Shown here: positions 25,401 to 37,589 of the stretch, piece after piece
How positions within the stretch are numbered: position 1 is the first letter of the stretch
How the letters are laid out: each line of letters opens with the position of its first letter
DNA from: Welwitschia mirabilis
Taxonomy: Eukaryota > Gnetophyta > Gnetopsida > Welwitschiales
NCBI GenBank assembly: GCA_051453625.1
Contig: JBOZIK010000001.1
Location: forward strand, 79,999,914-80,063,913
Reading direction: 5' to 3'
DNA length: 64,000 nucleotides
Program-made: the position numbers and the translations under genes
The notes under the pieces: generated by a model
What the model saw: the letters and a program-made list of their open reading frames with translations, nothing else
Databases searched by the model: none
What the model was told of the DNA's origin: nothing

Positions 25401-27109
25401 GAAATTTATTAGTTCTTCATCTCTAGTTTGGCTTGTGAAAATTATGTTATTAAGGTGCTATCAATATATTTTCTCATCCACTAATTAATTTTCCTTAAAA
25501 TTGATCATATACCTTTCATGTTATATTAGTTGGTTTCTATATGGTTTGGTCCTTATTTTCTAAAAAAGTACAATGCAATAACTATGTTAAAATATCTATC
25601 TTTTTGAAAGAGGGATAAATGCAAAGTAAAACAACTACATTCTACTTTAGCAATTGATTTGTTGGATCTACATTTTTGAAAAGATGTCAACCACTTATCC
25701 TTATGTAAATGTAAGTTTTCAGATAGTTTCTTTTTTTTAACATTTAATCACTTAATTTTACTTTACTTTTTCATCATGTAGTATATTTAAGCATTTCAAG
25801 ATTTTAAAAATTATGAATGATCAATTGAATTTTTATGAATTGAAAGACATTCAAATGCCTATGAACTCTCATTCTAAGAGAGGAAAATGTGCTTAATTAA
25901 GTTGTTCATATTATATTCTTGATCACTTAACTAACTTTATTTTTTTTAAGGCTATAAATTATTAGTACTTTAATAATGTGTAAGTGTGTTTTCATATTTT
26001 TGGAAAATAAATATTAAAAAAAAAGAAAGATCATCCTCAAAAGAAAATTTAATTTATGTTAATAAAGAATATTTTAATGATCAAACCTAACCTATCTTAG
26101 GAATTACCACACTAAAGGCAAAGTTGATTAATGACCTTTATCATGTCTAATGGGTTATATTACTTTGGATAAAAGAAGTGTATGTTGAAGGGTGTTGTGA
26201 TTATTACATTGTCAAGTGTTATTAATTTACAGCCATTTTTTAAGTTAATGCTTAAGATTATAGCCATAATATCTCAATTTTAATTAGTACATTATCATAT
26301 TCATCCATGCTATTCAAATAGAAATATGATGTTTTACCATTCAAAAATCATATATATTTAATTTGAAATGAGATAATATTGGTAAGTGATCAATTTCACG
26401 TGGAGTATGTTCTCATGCACATTTGTTTCCATCCATTAAGTTAGATAATTACAAAGTTATTAATCACGTTTTTCTATTTATAATAGGATTAAATCATTAA
26501 ATAAATAAATTTAATACTTTGAAAAATATTTTCATTTTTTTCTTTTTCTTTTTCTTTCAAATAAAGTATCAAGTTTTGAAAGGATAGGATTTATGATCTA
26601 TGTAGTTCAATATTTGTTTTCATGATGTCTTAACTTGCTTTGATTTATTTTATTTTCATTTCATATTTTATGTTGGTGTATTTTATATTCTTAGCTTTTG
26701 CATTTTATTTTACATTTCTTAAAACTTTTATCTTATTCCTTATGATCATCACAAGTAAACTTACATAAAATTTAGAAGGAATTTATCTACTTCATGAAGG
26801 TGGAATCTCTAGAATCATTAAAATATTATCTTTAATTAGAATGAATTTATTTATTAAAAATATATTTTCCATAGAACTGAAATCATAATTCTAAATTTAA
26901 TGCATATCTTTCTAGTGATAGTAAATTGGACTATCTTTTTAATATGCACTCTATGTTTAATAATGTAAGATCATTTATACTTAAGTATTATGTCTCATTT
27001 TTTTAACTCTTTATAATTTGGCTTACTTATATTCTTTTTTGCTTTTTTTCTTAGAGCTTAGAAATGCTTATTAGAAGGCAATATTACAAGGATAATTTGG
27101 ACTATTTAA
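22479..27109 (+). other. Element D internal region, coding content unrecognised
   Basis: Pieces that look protein-like but match no family I know: 22920-23144, with two related 14-residue units (KRTFEEIFFGKKDF and KRTLHEIFSKREWL); 24820-24990, acidic (HDEDNDYISLCELFYEF, KLENDDIKQCNDL); 25230-25330 (EFNARKLLILTKYTL, KISWVHSLSSAIY). The block at about 23900-24260 is less AT-rich and keeps several CpG sites (near 24020, 24223, 24235). A plausible GT-AG interval starts GTAAGT at 25709. The rest is AT-rich noncoding sequence. Confidence 0.4.
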
Positions 27110-28532
27110 TGGTGTTACTAGAGTGTAATTATAAGTATATTTAATAGGTTTCTAAGCAAATCAAATAGTGTTTAAAGATCAATCAAGATAATCACATGAA
27201 ACATCACATTTGAAGATTATGAATATTTTCCTAACATATTCCAAACTTTCTAACATATCCAGAGCATTATAAATCTAGATTATAATGATGGTTGATTATT
27301 AAAAGGATCATAATATTAGAAAAAAGAGTATTACCCACTTGGTCATCTAAAAAACCTTCAGGAGATGACTCTTAGGATCAATAAATAGAGAAATCATATT
27401 TCTATTAGAATTCATTAATTATACCATCTAGACAATACTCAAGGTAAAAATAGCCATTATAAAGCCAACTCACATTTTGAATTTGGCCCTGGAAGATGAC
27501 AAAGTATACCATCAAATTCAACCCCTTTAGGAGATATAGAAATGATTCAATTAACTCAAAAACCATGACCAAGTTAAGGAGAATGTCTAATCTTAATTAA
27601 TGTACTTGTAAAAGATGTAGAAACACTAATTCCAATACAAGAAATCTTTATATGCCACGATGAAATCTTATTATAACTAATGGAAGTAAAGGAGACTATT
27701 ATCCATTTGGTCATCAGAATGACTCCAATGGATGACATTGAACCATTTTAATAAGAAGGCATGTGAAGGATAATACCCATCTATATGATACTAAGTGGAT
27801 GATACCCATAATGAACGTAAAATAGACTACACGATTATAAAATCATTGATGTAATTACTTTTAATGTATTACTACTCCTTGGTAACTCCAAACATCAACC
27901 TAAAAACATAAATAACCCATTTATATTACTTATTTCACATATGTGATGCATAAAATCACTTATGACATTAGAGTATTTTGGGCAAGGGATTAATCCTATT
28001 TTTAGAGGCAGCCGTTTCTTGGTGTTGGATTATGTATCCTTCATTAAGAAGATTCTTCATTAAAATAGGATATGAATATTTTGATTAATAATGTATTGAT
28101 TAAAATATTCTTTCAATTTTTTCTATTATCTTATTTATATGTTATGTTGAAATTAATTTAATTACATAATACTGATTGTGATTTCTAATATAGTTTATGT
28201 GGGCCAACTTAAGTGATAACAAATTGATAAATCTAGTTAGTATTTGCATTTAGGATTTCATCTCATCTTTGAATTTTTCATTCATTCATTGAATCATCAC
28301 ATTTTCATTAATTTATCATTCTAAAGTTAAAATAGAAAATCATTTAGTTCTTCTCTTTTTAATTAAAGTAACCTTTCAAATGTACTATCAAATTTCTCTC
28401 TAGAGTAGGACATTTAGGATTACTTACTTTATTATTGTGTTTTGTGCATGTTAGATCTTTAAAATTGTAGGGTACTATTTAATATTATTAATTAAAACAA
28501 TAAGAAAATCACATGATTCACATCCAAATGTG
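27110..28532 (+). repeat. 3' LTR of element D
   Basis: Partner of 21007-22458. It ends near CCAAATGTG, where the 5' copy has CCAAATATA before the primer site. About 25 bases later the sequence again matches the element A spacer (TCTAGATGATATCATTCAG against TCTAGTCATGTCATTCGG), showing that the host element C resumes. Confidence 0.8.
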
Positions 28533-30194
28533 GGTAAAAAAAGAGTAAATCATGAAGGTTTATGGTGTATTCTAGATGATATCATTCAGATAACACTCAA
28601 TGAAATACATTTTTATTATATCCTATAAACAATTATCATTTATGTTATTATTGGAAAACATAAGGTGGATGAACAAATGTAATTTTCTAACTAGGAATAA
28701 AACCTGGGTAAAGAGATCTAATTTTAAAACTATAAAGTAATAAGCTGGAATAAAGGTATTAAAATACTAAATTAAAGTAAATGTAATCTAAAAATATAAA
28801 ATTATTATAATTCTTCCTCTCATCTAATGAATGAAAAAGATGGACAACATTAAGAGTTACATTTTTTTATGTTAAACGTAAAAGAAATAAATTGGATAAA
28901 TGAGGTATGCTAAGAAAAAAAAAAATGAAAGAATGTCATTTGCATTATCGTCTAGTGGATAATAAAGAGGATGACATTTGGAATTAATAAATGGAGAGTT
29001 TTAGATTAGGTACAAGTTAATTTAATAAATAGACTTAAAAAGGTTCCTTGGAAAATGTTTTTAAGATTAAGAGAATCAAAAAAGCATGGTTGAAATGTGC
29101 ATGGGAAGTACCCTATTAAGTTAAAAATTTTTAGTTAAGGAGTTATCTTAAAATAGAATAAATCATGGAATAATATAGTGGAAAGCTAATGAAAATGAAA
29201 AAATGATTAAGGAAATGATAATCACTTATAAATATGCAGGAATTCTTAATAAGAAGACTAGAACATAATAAGGTTCTCATAATTGCTTATGAAAACATAA
29301 ATCAAATGAATTTAAGAAGACTAATAAATAAGAAAGAAGGCCAAAAATAAAAACGGACAACATGGAACAAGGACATAATTAACTAATTTCCCCTAAAATT
29401 TGACCTAGTTAGTTTTTTTAATAAAACCCATAAATCTACATAATGTAAAAATGCATGGTTTAATGTAAGGATACCATAGTTTAACATTCAATAAGCTAGT
29501 GAAGGTGCCAACGGATAATGACTATTTTGCAAAGTAATAACTAATGTTTATACTAAGTTTGATCCTTATTCAGATAGCTAAAACCATAGTATTTATGATA
29601 AAGCATCACCCACTATTTAGTATACTAAAATGCTTATAAGGTGTTTGCCTTAAACTGATAATAAATCAAGTTAACAAGGTATTTAAAAATACTATTTATC
29701 ATCTTGAAGGAACTACATCCATTTCAAAGAGAGTAAGGGCTTGCAAGTAAAGCTATATGATGGATAACTAACCCTATGATGGAGTTCCCATAACTATCAT
29801 ATAATACTACCAAAGGTCCCTCTTTGGAAAATTTGTCCCAGTGTGCTTGTGGAAGGACATCATGGTTTAAGATGTAAGAGGGTTAAATTTTATTAAGTTT
29901 TTTTTTTTGCCTCTTGGATTTTTATAATTTTTAATTTTAATAAACTTAGATTCCCATTTTTGAAGTACTAATTGATCATTAGAGTAGTGAAATAACATAC
30001 TACATGATTTCTAATAAGTATTTAACTAAAATAATTAATCTTTAGATAAATTTAATTAAATAAGTTAATGCAGTAGATGTGGGAATGTCTTAAGTTTGGC
30101 TAAATTTAATCTTTACACATTGATGCTCGAAGTAAAAGATTACTTAGTCATGATCACATATATGGATTTCAAACATGAATTAATTTAATTATGA
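28533..30194 (-). other. Element C spacer, right part
   Basis: Noncoding continuation of the A/B/C spacer. The 29780-29875 block (GGAGTTCCCATAACTA, AGGTCCCT, GGACATCATGG) matches 40460-40535 in element B. A T-run at about 29898-29908 occupies the place of the purine tract. Confidence 0.55.
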
Positions 30195-32930
30195 TTAAGT
30201 AGTATTATAACTTAAACTAAGAAATGAAGCTAAGTAAAAGTTTAGAAAATGCCAAAAATAAAGATCCTCCTCAATAGGATCTTGTAAGTTCATTGCTTTT
30301 ACCATGTTTGAGGCACAACTACAATCATCATGGTATACATAAATCTTGAGCCTTTTTCCATTAATGTTTTGGATATCTTTTGTTTGAAGATAAAAAATCT
30401 CAATAGAGTAATGAGGACGTACTTTTTCTATAACATAAGGATCTAACCATTTACAGATTGATTTGTTGTAAAAAAGATGCACTTGATTATTATATAATAA
30501 TACAAATTAACCAAGGTTAAAGGATTTGTGGATGAGCTTTTTATCATGTTTGTATTTGGCTTAGGCTTTGTGGATATATTATAAAAATAGAACTAATTTA
30601 TTTCTCATCTAAGTGTTGAAATTGTTTTAGTATATAGTGGATGTTTTCATCCTGATTTGAGACATAAAGTTGGTGGGTTATACGGTAAGAGTTATAACAA
30701 ACATCAACTGAAAGTACATATGATTTATCATATATTGGTTTATAAGGTAAATAACCATGTGAATTACAACTAGTAATAAGATATACCTAAATAACATCAT
30801 TAAATTTAAGTAATCAAGATTTCTTATTTTTGGAAAGAAGTTTTTAAAACATTTTCTTGATCTTCATATTGACATTTATAGCTTAACGATTTATTTGTGG
30901 GTGATAAGCATCAGTAATTCTTTAATTCCTATAAAGAAAAGGAGTTTCCTAAGAACCTTGTTTATAAAATAGGTTTCTTAATCAATTATTAATATTCTTA
31001 AAAAGTCAAATATATGAAATATATCATATTTAATAAAAGAACATACCATTATAAAATCATTTGCATGAATAGATGTTTCTTGAATCCATTTAGTAATATA
31101 CTTAACTACTACCAAGATATAATGTTTATTACAAAAAGAACATTTAAGTATACTAATAATATCCTAATAATTAAAAGGTTTACATTCAATAATAGATTAA
31201 ATTTAATTAGGTTTCCTAAATGTTAACATACATTACACTATGTAGCAAAATCAAAGAAATCTTTTAAGATATAGAAGTAATAAAAACTAGAATGAATAAT
31301 TTTGATGGAAGTATTTTAGCTTATAAAGTAACCTCCACATACAACTTGATGATAAAGAAAGTTGATATGATGTTGCTTCTAATTTGTCATACATTTATGC
31401 ATGAGTTAATCATTACATCTCTGGTAGAGACATGGCTCGATCCATTTTCATAATTCCCTATTTTTTGAAGAAAGGATTTTCTTTAATTAAAGGTTAGATT
31501 TTGGGGGGTTTTAAAGGTAATAAGATAATTTACTATATAAGAATACCATGGAAATAAATATTGAGAAGAAATATAATAAAGTTGATAAATGAAAAACCAT
31601 TATGTGTCTAAAAAGGAATCCTCAATAGGGAGGTTAGGAAATAAGTAAAAAGGTTTCCTTTTTTGAGAATGGCTGAAAAATTATTAACAACACAATTATT
31701 TCTACCTTATTTGCCTATGATGATTAAACTAAATTCTTGCATGAAATTTATCCATGATATGAGTCTAGCAGTTCAATCTTTCTTTATGATAAAGTAACAA
31801 ATGACTATGTGATTAGTATAAATATTGGTATGAAATATAATAAGGTAATGTCAAAGTTTATGAGGGTAAAAGATTATGGCTAATAGTTTCTTTTTAATGA
31901 TGGTGTAATTAAATTGGGATTTAAAAAGAGTTTTACTAATATAGAAAATCATCTTATATCCTTTATCATGTTTTTATCCTAAATTATAAACTATGGTAAT
32001 GTTTTAAAATTATACATAAGTTAAAAATCCTTATTCTAGTTATGTCCTTCTACAATTGGTTTAGAATTATGTTGGCATTTAAGGTTAACTTGATAAGGAT
32101 TATTCCAATAAATTTAGCTCTATTTTCAAGAAGAGAGTAAAATGGTTTACAAATCTTGACATAGTCTTTAATGAATCTTCTATAGAAACTTTCATAAACA
32201 AGAAAAGATATTACATATTTGGAATTAATTAAATGACAAATGTTTTTGACAAAATCAATTTTAGAGCTATCTATTATAATGCCCTCACAAAATATATGAT
32301 GTCCAAGTATAATCTCATCCCTTCTAAGGAAATTAATCTTTTCTCAACTAAGATGAAGGCCACTCTCTATACAATGGTTAAGGACCTCTTCAAATCTTTT
32401 TAACATTTGATTAAAGATATATCTAAGAATTAAAAAAAAGTCATTCATAAATATCTTCATAAAATCATCTATTACATTAGAGAAAATACCCATCATAGAT
32501 CTTTGAAAGGTTTTATGGTTATGACATAAATCAAAGGACATTACTCTAAAAGGAAAGGTATTAAAAGGGAAGATAAAAATGGTTTTATCTAATTTTTCTT
32601 GGATATGCATACTTCGTTTTATCCACTATAACCATCCAAAAAATAATAATAAGCATGGCCTTGGATTCTATCAAGAACTTGATTTAGGAAAGGCAACGGA
32701 CAATGATTTATTTTGGTGACATCATGTTTTTTAAAATTAGTGCATACTTATAATTTTCCTTTCTTTTTGGGTACTACTATAGAAGAACTAACCCATTCTC
32801 TATTAGAACTAGCATAGATAATAATAGCATTCATAAGTTAAATGATTTCATGTTTGATTACTTTCATAAGTGGTAGGTTAAGTCTTCTTTAGGGTTTCCT
32901 AATGGGTTTTGCATTATCCTATAAGTAAGT
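30195..32930 (-). pseudogene. Element C pol remnant: RT, RNase H, integrase
   Basis: Minus strand. The RT start is near 32920 (a degraded DAGIIYPISDSKWVSP zone). The open piece 32610-32344 is the RT palm (IFPFNTFPFRVMSFDLCHN, FQRSMMGIFSNV); its FMDDF box reads FMNDF at 32437-32451. RNase H remains lie near 31660-31900. The integrase C-terminal domain is open at 30482-30195 (KWLDPYVIEKVRPHYSIEIF, NINGKRLKIY), matching the usual WSGPF...VNGQRLK layout. No protease is found between gag and RT. Confidence 0.85.
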
Positions 32931-33379
32931 AACTGTAATGAAAATTATTTGGATGAGGATTTATTTACTTATTAAATGGAAAACTAGCATGATAATTTTA
33001 GATAAAGGCATAAGCTTTAAAATAATGATTTTGTTATAAAGCATTATAAGCTACCTTCAAATTTTAACACATTTTCTTAGAATAACTCTATTTGATATGA
33101 CTCATAAAAATATGAACCTCATGAAGACTAAATTAGATTTTGACTTAAATTCTCTTATATTAATTTAATATTTTTTTAATCAAGTATTCATTTTTTTACC
33201 TAATTCTTCATTTGATTTATCCTTCTTGAAAAAATTATTCAAGGTAATTTTAGTTTTAACATGGTTATTTTCAACATTTTTCTATGTATGAATTACTTAT
33301 ACCATTGCTTCTGATTTGTTTAAGTTTTATTAGTATGGCATTAAATAATTCATCATTGTTGATGTTTCTATCATTTTTC

Positions 33380-34050
33380 ATTTTCCTTTGTTTAGGACTT
33401 ATCAAAAAAATTAAATTAATCTTCATATTTCAAAGTCATCATTCTAAATTTTAATAAGAAAGTTCCTATAATGCTTAAAAGATTTAGATTAATATTTATT
33501 AGCAACTTACTAATGGGGTTTTTCATTCAATTAATATAAGTGATAGAAAGAAACTTTTTAATAAAAGATTCTTTAAACTATGTAGGATTTGAAATATCCT
33601 AATTAGCTTCAACAAGCTTAGGTCAATGTCTAGCTCCATCCTTTAAAATAAGAGGGAGTAATAATCTAGCTATGTTAGAATAGATTTGAGATATAATATA
33701 TAAATTAAACCAAATCATTTAAAAAATGAATAAGTGTACTTATATAACATAAACCATCAAAAGTAAGAAAATCCTTAATATTTTTAATAGAAATAAAAAT
33801 ATTAGGGTAAAAGGTATGGAGGAATTAGTTTTATAACTTTTAAAAAGTTACTCAAGAGTAGGTTGAGGATTAGAATTTTGAACATTACTATATTTGATAG
33901 CTACATTAAAAGAAAGAATGTTTATGACGTTGCAAGATGATTAAAATATTTAGAAGATTATGATAAAGATAGATGTGAAGAATGAAGATTTGGTAATGTA
34001 GGTTTAGAAGTATGTATATTTCTAAATGTTTTTAGATATGAATCCACGAT
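33380..34050 (-). pseudogene. Element C gag remnant, followed by a deletion
   Basis: Around 33560-33660 the minus strand reads LLLPLILKDGARH, then FKESFIKKFLSIT, which matches the LK-x-KA-x-xWL...FLxKFF core of gypsy gag. The distance from this motif to the RT start is about 0.7 kb, against about 2.4 kb in element A. The nucleocapsid and protease appear to be deleted. Confidence 0.65.
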
Positions 34051-35813
34051 TTTCTCATAAGTGAATAGTACAAGAAATGAGTAAATACTTGAATTTTAAG
34101 AAATGAGTAAATAAGATGTAATAAACAAGAAAGAAATAATTTTTAATAAATATTTACTATTATTTTAAAGGTCATTTATAACTCAAATCAATGATTAAGA
34201 GAATTAAAATAGTCAATTTAACTTAAACTATTGTTATGAAGAAATATTTTTTTCTTGAAGCATTCACTACCTAAAATAATATGAAATGAATATATATTTG
34301 TCATTTAAATACATTGTTCTATTTTATACTCCTTGTACAATAGCTTAGGATCAAAATATAGCACTTTAGAAACACGATTCTCAAAAATAATGCAATAAAT
34401 TATTTAGTTTTAATAATATTTTTATTAAATTTAGCATAATTAACTTGAAAATAACTTTTAATTATGATTTAAATTAGTTACAATATTGAAGTAAAATATT
34501 GAAGCACATATAAATGATAATATAAATTAACTAATAATTAATCAAAAATCATGATGTTGATGTTTATTCTATCAAAGTAAAACTTCATTTATTTCATGAT
34601 ATTTTGACTATAAGGAAGAAAGTAAAAAGAGAAAAGAGAGAAAGAAATCTAAGAAATTTGACTTAGATATTTTATGAATCTTTAGAGTACTTATATATCT
34701 CCTAAAAAAGGTCCCTATAACTAAAATTTGAATGGCAAGCAAGATTAATTAAAATTCAAAAGAAATAAACTATCTAGAAAAACTATAAAATTACAATGAC
34801 TCCTACTTTGACTAAGAATATTATGAAAACTAATAAACTTTAAAAAGAATGGACTTAAAATTATAAAACTACATAAAAAATACTATAATATCATTTCTTA
34901 ACTTTATAGAAACGAATTAATACTTACTAATAAATTTACTATGCAAAAATTGAGGAATTAAGATTTCCCGTATTTAGAAAAATTCTAACTATAACTTTGG
35001 CTATTAATGGCTAAAAATGGAATTTTAGAAGATAAATTTAGGTTTTTGACATATTCATCATGAAAGTTTATAAATTAAGAAAGAAATCTACTAATAAATT
35101 TTAAATAAATTAAAGTGACAAGAAAATAATTCTAGTCAAAGCTAGTACTAAGATTTGTTAGATATGCTTCAGTTTGAGAAAAGAAGGAAGGGGGTGGAGG
35201 GTCATGTTGGGGTAAAGGGAAAGAGAGGAGCTAAGGAAAAAATAAATACTTTTTTTAATTTCAAAATTAACTACATTACATATATATGCTAAATTTATGC
35301 TATTAAAAAGAATAAAAGAAGAATTCATCATTTAATGCTCAATTGTGAGAAACTATTATTAGAATAAATGATAATAATAGAGGAAAGAAGAGATAAGAGA
35401 GATTAAAAATGAGCTTCTTGAAACATAGAGTTACCAACCATGTAAAATAAAAGAGTGATATGATGGATACTATATGTATAATAATCCTATTAGTATTAAA
35501 TACATAACATGTCATAAGAAGTCTAATTGAATAAAAGAAATGCATAACAATAATAAATAATTAATGTAACATAAGTATAAAAAAATAAAGGAAAATGATG
35601 CTTATTGGTTTCAAATAAAATAAATATCCTTTTTATTATTTCTTAATCCAAATACTTATAAGATATTATGCCTTCTCATCCCCTTGCACCACCCATTTAA
35701 GTGTATCTTATTATCCTATAATGCCCTCTAAATAGATAGAAATGGTAAAAATAAAGATAGAAAATTGATTATAAAAAGTTGTAAAAGAATAAGAAATAAT
35801 ATATATGGCTATG
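34051..35813. other. Unassigned block between elements C and B, with a G-rich tract
   Basis: It is AT-rich with no readable coding frame. It could contain the 5' LTR of element C: a TATATAAG box on the minus strand near 34690-34697 would fit an LTR promoter, but no partner copy is evident at 17830-18900. A conspicuous purine/G-rich tract runs about 35176-35250. Confidence 0.4.
35190..35219 (+). other. Potential G-quadruplex motif
   Basis: Four G-runs of 5, 3, 4 and 3 are separated by loops of 4, 7 and 4 bases (runs at 35190-35194, 35199-35201, 35209-35212, 35217-35219). This meets the standard G3+N1-7 pattern and stands out in AT-rich surroundings. Confidence 0.75.
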
Positions 35814-37346
35814 TGTTGTGGTGCATATTTATGCAAACATTATGTCCTTGAGCAAATCCTAAAACAAATGGAAGTGGGACCGAATGTCATAATCTATTGA
35901 AGGCACTAGTGAGAAGAAAGAGGATTGATTTCAATGAAATATTTTTATATTTTCTTTTAAGTAGAATAAGAATAAATAACAATTCAAGAATAACACAAAG
36001 GAAATACTCTATGCAAATGACATAGAAAGCTATTCTAAATGTAATATCTATTTGATTACCAAATCAACTTGTCACAAATATTAACCCTATATAACCTATA
36101 TTAATCAAGGAAACTATTACTAAATCCTAATCAATATAAGCTATCAAACACCTCAAATAGAATAATGAAAACATGTAATGTTAATCTATAAAATTAAATG
36201 CAATGCAACTACTCTAACAGTTTTAACCTTCACAAAGGTTGCTCTCATGATCTATATCACAAATAAACTATCATAGAACTATAAGCAACATAAACCATAA
36301 GGGAGATGCACACAACAAAATATATAAAAATGAAAACAAATTTTTGATTAAAAGTGAATCAACATCCATGTTATAAAGTAGCAACACCTCAATAGAGGAT
36401 ACACAACCTAACACCAAGGAAGACGTCTCTTTGCAATAACAATGGATGAATCTCCTACCCTTTAATATCTTGTCATAAGAATTTCTAATTCCAAGGAAGA
36501 TACAATTAGAGTCGAGAGTAAGGTAGGTATTTATTACACACAAAACTCTAAAAATAGAAAATCCTAATAGATGCAGTAAATACCTAATGGTCATGGAAGA
36601 AATCACATGATACATGATGAAATTTTGATGAAGGTTGATAGATAGTTATATTTCGGTGTCATCCTATTAGTAATCTAAATAATGAAGGGAATAATATCAT
36701 ATTATACAAAATCCACATTAGCTACCAATTTGGTCCCATAAGCATCCTGGTTAGCATAACTTCTTTTGTCGTCTATATTGTCATTCAAACAATAAAATGG
36801 ATAATGGTTTTTATGAAATTGTTTTTATGTCAGACCAATGTCTTTGATTATAAAGTTTTTACTTTAGATAGGAAGTATTACAATTTTCTTTAAATGTTAT
36901 CAAATGTATTAAAGATTGCATGTTTTCATGATATTTACCTTAGCTCTTCATTATCATTAAAACTCAGCATAAACCTTTCTAATTCTTACAAAACTACTTA
37001 AAATATCCTATTAAATACATATAATTTGGCATCGAAACATAGTTTCCTACTTAGTATTATTAGTTACTAATAAAGTTAGGCAAACAACCATGGTTTTAAG
37101 TCAAATTAACTAAAGATAAATAAACTATGGAACTATAAAATAAACTCAGAAATATCATCATGTAGGCCAGAAAGGTCAAAACTAAATAACTTATTGTTTT
37201 ATTTATGTAGAGTAAGTTGCCATACTATCATCCTAAGCATTCTCTAAATGATGGAAGGGATGATAGGATAAAAACTATTCTTGAAAAATAGAATCCTGTA
37301 AAAACTTTTTCAGAAAGATAAACATTAAAACACAACAAAATTAACA
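35814..37346 (-). mobile_element. 3' LTR of element B, full length (1,533 bp)
   Basis: It starts TGTTGTGGTGCA and ends ATTAACA, a proper TG...CA pair, and abuts the polypurine tract. It serves as the reference copy for the LTR family in this window (1-611, 7731-8022, 17592-18901, 48187-49377, 62763-64000). The 114-codon open frame at 36271-36615 on the minus strand has relatives in the copies at 10-300 and 48856-49038. Confidence 0.9.
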
Positions 37347-37356
37347 TCTCCCCACT
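37347..37356 (-). promoter_or_regulatory. Element B polypurine tract
   Basis: The minus strand reads AGTGGGGAGA directly before the LTR start TGTTAAT. It is the least decayed copy of this site in the window. Confidence 0.75.
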
Positions 37357-37589
37357 TGAATATACAACATATCATAAAAATAATCATATATAACATAAAA
37401 GATCATCATCATAAAATATCTTAATAATATGTAAAAGGTGCATAATATCTCTAAAATAAAAGTGAACGTAATAATGATACTTAAAAAATATCTATAAAAA
37501 CATGAGGTTTTAAGTACAATCCATGGAGGAAATATATATAATACAATATAATAAGTCACTCCCCTCTTCATGCCAGAACAAACTTCTAA

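Larger units (their letters stand above)
21007..28532 (+). mobile_element. LTR element D, plus strand, nested in element C; no recognisable pol
   Basis: Two long direct repeats (21007-22458 and 27110-28532) are alignable along their whole length. They flank 4.6 kb of internal sequence that begins with a primer site at 22461-22478. I cannot find protease, RT or integrase motifs in the internal region on either strand, so D looks non-autonomous or carries unrelated sequence. The exact first base is uncertain because similarity starts gradually around CTATTTAATG. Confidence 0.75.
18902..34050 (-). mobile_element. Gypsy element C, split by insertion of element D
   Basis: Minus-strand remnants in the same order as A and B: ORF3 (19080-20290), spacer, integrase C-terminus, RNase H, RT and gag (to about 34050). 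Element D interrupts the spacer at 21007-28532. Sequence left of D and right of D both align with the continuous spacer of element A around 10050-10250, which supports one original element. No 5' LTR or primer site could be placed with confidence. Confidence 0.7.

Noticed and set aside
25709-25790. A GTAAGT...TAG interval suggesting an intron of a captured host gene.
   Set aside because: The flanking exons cannot be recognised and such signals are frequent in AT-rich DNA; kept only as a remark under element D.
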